The notes beneath the pieces are model-generated. The model was not told the origin of the DNA and ran no database searches. It saw only the letters and a program-made list of their open reading frames with translations. 64,000 nucleotides of DNA from Paratinospora sagittata. Its lineage: Eukaryota; Streptophyta; Magnoliopsida; Ranunculales; Menispermaceae. Where the stretch lies: positions 2,412,461 to 2,476,460 of the forward strand of contig CM069593.1 of the NCBI GenBank assembly GCA_035771175.1, given 5' to 3'. Shown here piece by piece: positions 59,670-64,000 of the stretch; position 1 is the first letter of the stretch; each line of letters starts with the position of its first letter. The position numbers were made by a program, and so were the translations under genes.

Positions 59670-61805
59670 CCTTGTAGATATGTCCCCAAAGAAATCCAAT
59701 CTCAGTGGATTGTTGATCAATATGAACAAGATACCCTCTTCCAGTTTAGTAAAGGAAAATAGAGTAAAACAACACAATCTCCAAATTGAGTCTTAACTAA
59801 AAGTTCTAGAGCAAAGGTACCATGTTGTGGTGCTGGTGCCAGGTTCCCAAAGTACAACCTCACGAACATCTCTGGAAGTGGGAGATGACAAGTACATAAG
59901 ATTTTAGGGAAACAAAATGAGCCCGGTAAAAATAAAATTGCAGTAAGAATATATAAATGAAAACTAAAAAAGAAAAAAACAAAAACAAAAGAAGCTTGCA
60001 AATCTTTACGATCAATTAGGGGATCGCATGCTAATAGCAATTCCTCAACCAATCACATAATGTAAAATAACTGGATTAGTTAAGAAAAACCAAGAAATTA
60101 CAAAAATAAAGTAATATATTAGGTAAAATGAGAATTCATAACTATCAATAATAAAGGCTGAACTATTTAAGAGCATGATTGAAAATCCTATATAATAGTT
60201 TTTTATTTGAACAATAAAAAATTAAAGCTGGCATCACAACAAATATATTCTCAAGCACACTTTCTAAAGGTACATTCATCTCTTATTTTGCCCAATCCAC
60301 AATGATAAGAATTTACGGCTAGCAATAATATATGAACATGAACTACAAATCATAAACCATTCAAGAACTGCCCTATTGAATCTTTATGCAATAACATAAA
60401 TTACATTTATCAACTAAAAATATAGCATCTAATTATAGGCCCCTGCATTTCCAGAAGAGTTTCTTATTGAGAAGAAAAAAAAGGCTATGACCCTTCCTTT
60501 GCACCTCTGACTACTTAAACTAACTCAAGCTTATTTTTCCAAATTAAAAATACTGGGAACCTTTTTTACAATATATATATATATATTTTAATAATAACAT
60601 TGCTTCTTGTTTGTGACAAGTTTTGAAGAAGAAGGGTCATAGATTTTTTTTTAAGAAATTCATTAACAAGTTTTTTAGAAGAAAAATGTTAATCTAACTA
60701 CAAAAAGTGCAACTTCAAGTGCATTAAAATCCTTATCTAATGCCTTTTTTATGCTTCTTACTAATTGTTCTGCTCCTTGTAATGATAACCTAACAAATGC
60801 CTCTTTAAAAATACTAAAGTCTTAAATATTTTATATTGACTTAACATGCCACCATTTAATACCAAGTCTCATAATTATGTTTTAAAAACATTTTGACATA
60901 TCTTATGTCCTTAAATGCACCATTAAAACTTGTCTTAGCATCAATGCAATATCTAGGAAGGATCCAAAAGGAGGATAAATAAAGAAAGAAAGCATTAAAA
61001 GGAGCATAAATCTACAAGGTCTTCAACAGATTCACCGTCTTATTCACACATTTAAGCATATAAAAAGATGTAATCACTACATATACGATGACTAATTGTT
61101 TGTAGAATACCAACATCTGAAGCAAAGATTAACAAAATCGGAAAGAAATTCTGTCTCCACAAACAATGAAATTAAGAAATTCGAGATGTAATTACAAGCG
61201 AGGAGGTTAATCATGTTCGCTATACAATTATCTTCCTTCAAGGTGAAAAATTGAAGTCTAGAATACTTACAAAAAGAATCCATTATCCCTGATCTGAATT
61301 ACAAAACCAGCGGTTTCTGCAGAACGAACAAAATCGAATTAAACCTGTTTTCTACTTAGAAATCGATATCAAAATCAAAGAAAAAAACAAATCCAAAACC
61401 GAAAATTCAAGCAAATTCAAATAAATACCAATCAATCAATTCGAACTTCGAAGCTCCAAATTGAACAATCTCAGAAGAACGCAGGTTCTCCGCAAGTAGA
61501 AAACAGGTTCGTCATTTTTAAAAAGAATAAGGGCATCAACGTCATTTAACAATCGCTCTCTTGAAGAATCTTCTGACCCTACACAAAGAAAGAAACTCCA
61601 GCTTTCAAATCAAATCCCTCACAGCTGGCTGATGAACAGATTCTAACACCTGAGAGAAAACAAAAGGGTATTAACGTCATTCAAACGTTACAACTTACAC
61701 GTGTCATCTTCCTACAATATCACCAGCATCGAGCGCCAAACACCTTATCCTTGGTGCTCAATTCACAAACTCCAAACGCATCTCTAATCTCTCCCGCTAA
61801 AAGGA
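59670..61805. other. 5' UTR introns of TRAF-type gene and shared promoter
   Basis: A strong donor (GTAAGT, 61270-61265, minus strand) ends a likely 5' UTR exon that starts near 61490; its acceptor should lie just above 59669. An ATG at 61283 in this exon is either an upstream start or a short uORF. From 61490 to 61805 the region is a divergent promoter between this gene and the aldo/keto-reductase exon; it has two AACGTCATT motifs (61540, 61673) and ACACGTGTC (near 61699). Confidence 0.55.
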
Positions 61806-62118
61806 ATGGCGACGACGGTACACCATCTTCTCTGTACCAACATATGCGCGTCCAAGTTGGGGAAAACCAAGGCGAGCTGGACCGGTGGAACTGAGTCACG
61901 AAGACTCGGTCGGAGGCCAGTCCGGTGCGAGCGAACCGTGGAGAATCGTCGAGTCATGGTGGTGAAGAACGGAAACGACTCGTTGGAAATATGCCGAGTT
62001 CTGAATGGGATGTGGCAAACGAGTGGTGGTTGGGGCCGAATCGACCGAGACGACGCGGTCGACGCGATGCTCCGATACGCTGATTCCGGTTTATCCACGT
62101 TCGACATGGCCGACCACT
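61806..62118 (+). CDS. aldo/keto reductase first exon, copy 1
   Basis: ATG at 61806 opens a 104-codon frame ending at a GTGAGT donor (62119) in phase 1. The first ~45 residues are basic and Ser/Arg-rich, as in plastid transit peptides. Then comes the AKR start: VVKNGNDSLEICRVLNGMWQ, TSGGWGRIDRDDAVDAMLRY, ADSGLSTFDMADH. In the family, TFDMADHYG carries the conserved Asp and catalytic Tyr; the Tyr codon would be completed by the next exon. Only 606 bp separate this donor from the next copy, and no second exon is seen there. So it is either an alternative first exon or a truncated duplicate. Confidence 0.8.
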
Positions 62119-62724
62119 GTGAGTCAACTCAGCCGCTTTTATTTATTTATTATTATTATTAAAAAAAACTCAGCCGCTTAAACCCTAAGCCCTTGTTTTT
62201 TATGTTTTCCTGGCCTTTAATTAAATCTGTGCCACGTGTCTTACTGTTATTAACCGCTACACGTGTCAACCGTTTCATTGGATATAACGGATGAAGGAGA
62301 GGAAAGGACAATATTACCCTCTTCTTTAACGAATGGCGATAGATACAACCGATCTTTTTTTATATTTCAATTATGATGTTTTTATGGTTTAATAAGCTAA
62401 AATAGGTAAGTTTGATATATAGAAAGTTTTCAAATGAATCTTTGGTGGTAGATTTGTTACAATTTAATGTTCTCCTCTATTTAAGCTGTAAGAACAGGAA
62501 AATTTAATCTTCATACACTGCAACTAGAGAAGAAAAAAAATCCACTACAGGAGAACAACAGGTTCATCATTGCCGAAATGATTCAGGGTGTCAACGTCAT
62601 TTAACAATCACGAGCTGTTCGAAGAAAAGCAAAGAAGGCCGGCTTCTACTGCTGAACGTATAAGGGCATAAGCGTCATTTCAACTTCATTACTCGAACGT
62701 TTAATTTGATTTTCTCCTGCGAAA
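62119..62724. other. spacer with duplicated promoter
   Basis: The part from about 62558 repeats the copy 1 upstream region: AACAGGTTCATCATT, GTGTCAACGTCATTTAACAA, GTTCGAAGAA. Two G-box-like sites, GCCACGTGTC (62231) and ACACGTGTCAACC (62260), precede it. No exon 2 is visible. Confidence 0.6.
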
Positions 62725-63043
62725 ATGGCGATGTCCGTACATTATAATCTCTACTCAAACATGTGCGTGTTAAAGTGGGGACGACGAAAAACCAATGCCA
62801 GTTGGACCGGTAGCACTGAGTCACGACGACTCGGTTGGAGACCGGTTCGGTCCGAGCGAACCGGCAAGAGCGGGCGAGTGGCGGTGGTGAAGAACGGGAA
62901 CGACTCGGTGGAAATATGCCGAGTTCTGAACGGAATGTGGCAAACGAGTGGTGGGTGGGGCCCAATCAACCCGGTCGACGCGGTCGACTCGATGATTCGA
63001 CTCGCCGATTCCGGTCTATCCTCCTTCGACATGTCCAACCACT
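62725..63043 (+). CDS. aldo/keto reductase first exon, copy 2
   Basis: ATG at 62725; 106 codons to a GTGAGT donor in the same phase 1 as copy 1. The N-terminus differs (MAMSVHYNLYSNMCVLKWGR), while the core is nearly the same: VVKNGNDSVEICRVLNGMWQ, TSGGWGPINPVDAVDSMIRL, ADSGLSSFDMSNH. DMADH has become DMSNH, and the run of acidic residues in RIDRDD is altered to PINPVD, changes that might weaken function. As with copy 1, no second exon lies before the next copy. Confidence 0.78.
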
Positions 63044-63369
63044 GTGAGTCCACTAAGTCGTTAAAAAAAACCCAAATTCGCTGTTTTTCTCGTAATTTTT
63101 GGCTGAAAGTGCGTACGCATGAGATCTCCACGTGGATGACCATCCACGTGTCTTATTTTGATTGCATGAATCAATCCTCTGCTTTACGTGCATGTAATGG
63201 ACAGATAAAAAAGTGCTCTAAAAAGACAAAAATGACCCTTGTTTCTTTAACGCTCTTGAGTTCTGAGAGTCTGAAACGTTTTTAGTAGTAGGGGTAAAAC
63301 CGTCAAATCGGTGAACTTTCCACTGGCAAGCTTAAAGGCCAACCATTTTGGTTCATCTCTCCCGCTAAA

Positions 63370-63646
63370 ATGGCAGCTCCTCTGCATCTCTTTTCTAACT
63401 TCACCTTGAATTCGATCAAAACTCTCTCTGGTGTGCCAAAACTCGCTTTGAAAGGCGCCCTAAGCAAGCAAATGGTCGAGAATAGACGAGTGGCCGAGGT
63501 GAAGAATGGGAGTGATTCATTAGAGATATGCCGAGTTGTGAATAGAATGTGGCAAACGAGTGGCGGATAGAACGAGACAGTGCTGTGGATGCGATGCTAC
63601 GATATGCTGATGCCGGGCTCGCCACATTCGAGCGTGGCTGATATCT
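63370..63646 (+). pseudogene. aldo/keto reductase first exon, copy 3, decayed
   Basis: ATG at 63370 after CTCTCCCGCTAAA, the same leader as copy 1. It encodes MAAPLHLFSNFTLNSIKT, then VAEVKNGSDSLEICRVVNRM and WQTSGG. A small deletion just after GGCGG removes the WGR codons and shifts the frame into TAG; downstream the remainder reads IERDSAVDAMLRYADAGLAT in the shifted frame, with a second one-base change in the DMAD region. The donor position reads GTTAGA. The copy could still have worked as part of the same gene before these lesions. Confidence 0.75.
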
Positions 63647-64000
63647 GTTAGAACATTGAACTCAAGTAGATTTTCAAATTATATATATATAATTTTAGAA
63701 CTTAAGTTTGTTTTTAGAACTTAAGTTTGTTTTCTGAATTTTGTAGATTATTTTTCACAATTCACATTGTGTTTCAGGGTAATTATCATATATATGTTGG
63801 CCAAGATAATCACTAAAGCATTTTCAAGTCATGATAATAAGATTTGGATTTCCTGTTATACTAACAATTTAACTTCGAATTGTACAAGTAAAAATCTAAA
63901 CAGATATTAGAATTGAGGGGATTGAATGCTATAACGGAGTGGAACAAAATGCTGAGGGAATTACAGTTTTTTTGAAAGAAAGATTCTATGGAAATGTATC
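63647..64000. other. intron or intergenic to window end
   Basis: AT-rich. A short tandem duplication (AGAACTTAAGTTTGTTTT) lies at about 63697-63731. No second AKR exon is seen before the edge. Confidence 0.5.

Noticed and set aside
59823..59920. Short minus-strand stretch RDVREVVLWEPGTSTTTW after a splice-like acceptor, faintly reticulon-like
   Set aside because: Too short, ends in a stop, no second block or partner exon; it lies in the 5' intron region of the TRAF-type gene.
61784..63143. Minus-strand frames opposite the AKR exons
   Set aside because: Antisense shadows; they repeat because the exons are duplicated.
1..64000. tRNA, rRNA, CRISPR array or bacterial-type operon
   Set aside because: No cloverleaf, rRNA segment or spaced direct repeats were seen; splicing, microsatellites and retroelements show plant nuclear DNA.

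Overview
The window is nuclear DNA of a eudicot plant. It holds spliced genes with GT/AG introns, plant-only families (root-cap/LEA-related protein, IQM calmodulin-binding protein, AHP-type phosphotransfer protein), Ty1/copia, Ty3/gypsy, LINE and SINE retroelements, hAT-like MITEs and long AT-rich intergenic stretches. I cannot name the species. All gene models are hand-spliced from reading frames and splice sites; no search was run.

Layout. 1-3562: 3' part of a Ty1/copia retrotransposon (protease end, integrase, RT, RNase H, 3' LTR), cut by the window edge and carrying one in-frame stop. 4488-6074 (-): secreted root-cap/LEA-related protein gene with a one-base frameshift. 6961-12366 (-): six-exon bZIP gene whose basic region has Ile in place of the usual invariant Arg/Lys. 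12.4-19.4 kb: mostly intergenic, with repeats and weak exon candidates. 19436-20284: 5'-truncated LINE with a 16-bp target duplication. 20.3-28.0 kb: a foldback-like inverted repeat split by a 6.0-kb Ty3/gypsy-derived composite (20771-26780, TSD ATTAA) with no pol and an LTR turned into a giant hairpin. 28.4-32.0 kb: two copies of a small non-autonomous LTR element, tail to tail, each hit by a SINE. 33.1-33.8 kb: a ~185-bp tandem repeat and a decayed fragment resembling bZIP exon 1. 35802-40222 (+): six-exon histidine phosphotransfer (HPt/AHP) gene. 41.2-41.9 kb: solo LTR and a tRNA-like repeat. 44213-48448 (-): nine-exon IQM gene with a GC-AG intron. 49-56 kb: intergenic, with a paired G-box, a tRNA-like repeat and a hAT-like MITE. 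56020-59669 (-), with 5' UTR to about 61.5 kb: TRAF-type zinc-finger protein gene. 61806-63646 (+): three tandem copies of the first exon of one aldo/keto-reductase gene, two intact and one decayed; later exons lie beyond the window if they exist.

The genes form no pathway. HPt proteins carry phosphate in cytokinin two-component signalling, IQM proteins link to Ca2+/calmodulin, and the bZIP is a likely nuclear regulator. The most unusual material is the cluster of three large inverted repeats between 20.3 and 32 kb, all made from retroelement or repeat sequence and able, if transcribed, to fold into long double-stranded RNA.
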